6,115 bases of DNA, from NCBI GenBank assembly GCA_026390285.1, contig JAPLGH010000139.1, positions 1-6,115 on the forward strand. The letters run 5' to 3'. Both the position numbers and the translations under genes were made by a program. This document shows positions 5,303 through 6,115 of the stretch, piece after piece. The DNA is from Caldisericota bacterium (GTDB taxonomy: Bacteria > Caldisericota > Caldisericia > Cryosericales > Cryosericaceae). The notes beneath the pieces were generated by a model, which saw only the letters and a program-made list of their open reading frames with translations, was not told the DNA's origin and ran no database searches. The stretch's first letter is position 1. Each line of letters begins with the position of its first letter.

Positions 5303-6115
5303 TCCGAAGAGCTGTACCCACTTTTCTGTTCCGTCTTTGGCAACGATCTTCAGTTCGTAGTGGTCGATCGTGCTCTCGCCCGTCTGCCGCTTCCGACCTC
5401 GTTCCTTCACGATGTCCCTGTAGTCGGGATGGATGAAGTCCCAGAAGTTCATGGACAGCAATTCGGCACTCGAATAGCCGGAGATCTCCGTGGCAGCCAG
5501 GTTCGCGTACACCCATTTGTCGTCCTGGTAGAGGAGAATCGCCATGGGCGTCGACTCAGCAAGAGTCCGGAACTTGGATTCGCTTTCCCGCAGCGCTTTC
5601 AGGAACCTGTTTCGTGCCGCATGGTCGGAAAGAATCTTGCCGATAAGGACGGCAGCCAGCGGATAGGTCAGGATGACCGGCAGACCGATGCTCCTGAGCG
5701 TGCTGAGCCTCATGCCTGCGGGCAGTGTGGCCGTGAGCGCGATCATGACGGCGTGGACCAGCACGCCAAACACCAGGAGCTGCCTTGTCGAGACTTCGCC
5801 GTCCTGTCTCGTCCAGCGAGCATGGAATACCAGGCCAATCAGTCCGGATTCCAGGATCACCGACACCCCCATGACGACCCCTGGTCCGCCCTGGATGATC
5901 CGCAAGACAGTCGCCATCGCAGCGGCAAGCGCAACCGCGACGGGACCAAAGAACAGGCCACACAGACTGATCACGACGGAACGGCCGTCAAAAATCAGCC
6001 CAGGGGCAAGTGTCAGCGGGAGCAGCATGCCAATGACGGCCACACTGCCAAACAGGAAGCCCTGCAGCAGCGGCACATACCGGGCCAGATACCGCGGCTG
6101 TCCGATGAATCCGGA
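5298..6115 (-). pseudogene. Fragment 1 of the kinase: five-helix LytS-type sensor plus PAS domain
   Basis: Numbered from the GTG at 6076, hydrophobic segments fall at about 5-23, 33-57, 65-85, 98-118 and 127-149. They carry the 5TMR-LYT pattern APGLIFDGRSVV (24-35), LFFGP (41-45) and RIIQGGPG (59-66). A short linker leads to a PAS domain at about 164-260, including ESESKFRTLAEST, AATEISGYSSAELL and KDGTEKWVQLFGD. This frame stays open to 5126, but everything after residue 260 is out of frame and meaningless. LytS-type sensors are membrane-embedded; the signal here is unknown. Confidence 0.8.

Larger units (their letters stand above)
4076..6115 (-). pseudogene. Broken hybrid sensor histidine kinase: LytS-type membrane sensor, PAS, HisKA, HATPase, receiver (5' end outside window)
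   Basis: Four consecutive fragments in changing frames reassemble into one membrane hybrid histidine kinase, a protein that would sense a signal, autophosphorylate on His and pass phosphate to its own receiver. The order is 5TMR-LYT sensor, PAS, HisKA, HATPase_c and receiver, each in the expected place with no foreign sequence between. The frame changes near 5300, near 4702 and near 4369. The first and last are each explained by one missing base; the middle one by about 31 missing nt and an in-frame TAG at 4703-4701. As read, no full-length kinase can be made. The 5' end stays open to the window edge (reading SGFIGQPRYLARY before the GTG at 6076), so the true start and probably a first membrane helix lie outside. 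Neighbouring genes are intact, which favours real decay over poor sequence, though assembly error is not excluded. Confidence 0.8.

Overview
The window looks like ordinary bacterial chromosome: moderately GC-rich and gene-dense, with every supported gene on the minus strand. TetR, PlsY-type and LytS-type kinase families, Shine-Dalgarno sequences and sigma70-like promoters all point to Bacteria. I cannot place the phylum. Several genes overlap by exactly 4 bp (ATGA or GTGA), which is typical of translationally coupled operons.

Read in the direction of transcription (from high to low coordinates), the layout has three parts. (1) 6115-4076 holds a large hybrid sensor kinase: LytS-type membrane sensor, PAS, HisKA, HATPase and receiver. 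It is broken by two apparent 1-nt deletions and one larger deletion that removes the ATP-binding G1 box. It also runs off the window at its 5' end. A small DUF1294 membrane protein (4079-3693) overlaps its stop by 4 bp. (2) A 130-bp intergenic region carries a candidate promoter and a palindromic TetR-type operator. It drives a TetR regulator (3562-2960), an extended-SDR NAD-dependent epimerase/dehydratase (2963-1953), a ketopantoate-reductase-like protein (1904-909) and a small PlsY-like membrane acyltransferase homologue (912-427). (3) 356-1 is the start of a further gene cut by the window edge. It resembles the N-terminal Nudix-like part of some phosphotransferase-family proteins.

The most interesting unit is the TetR-SDR-reductase-PlsY cassette. 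Both of its last two members keep their family fold signatures but have lost canonical catalytic or substrate-binding motifs, so they probably do not make pantoate or lysophosphatidic acid. An oxidoreductase and membrane acyl/lipid-modifying pathway under TetR control is a reasonable inference, but the substrate cannot be read from the sequence. The reductase gene also has no Shine-Dalgarno and sits directly after an extended -10 promoter, suggesting a second, leaderless transcript for the last two genes. I see no tRNA, rRNA, CRISPR array, IS element or convincing hairpin terminator.
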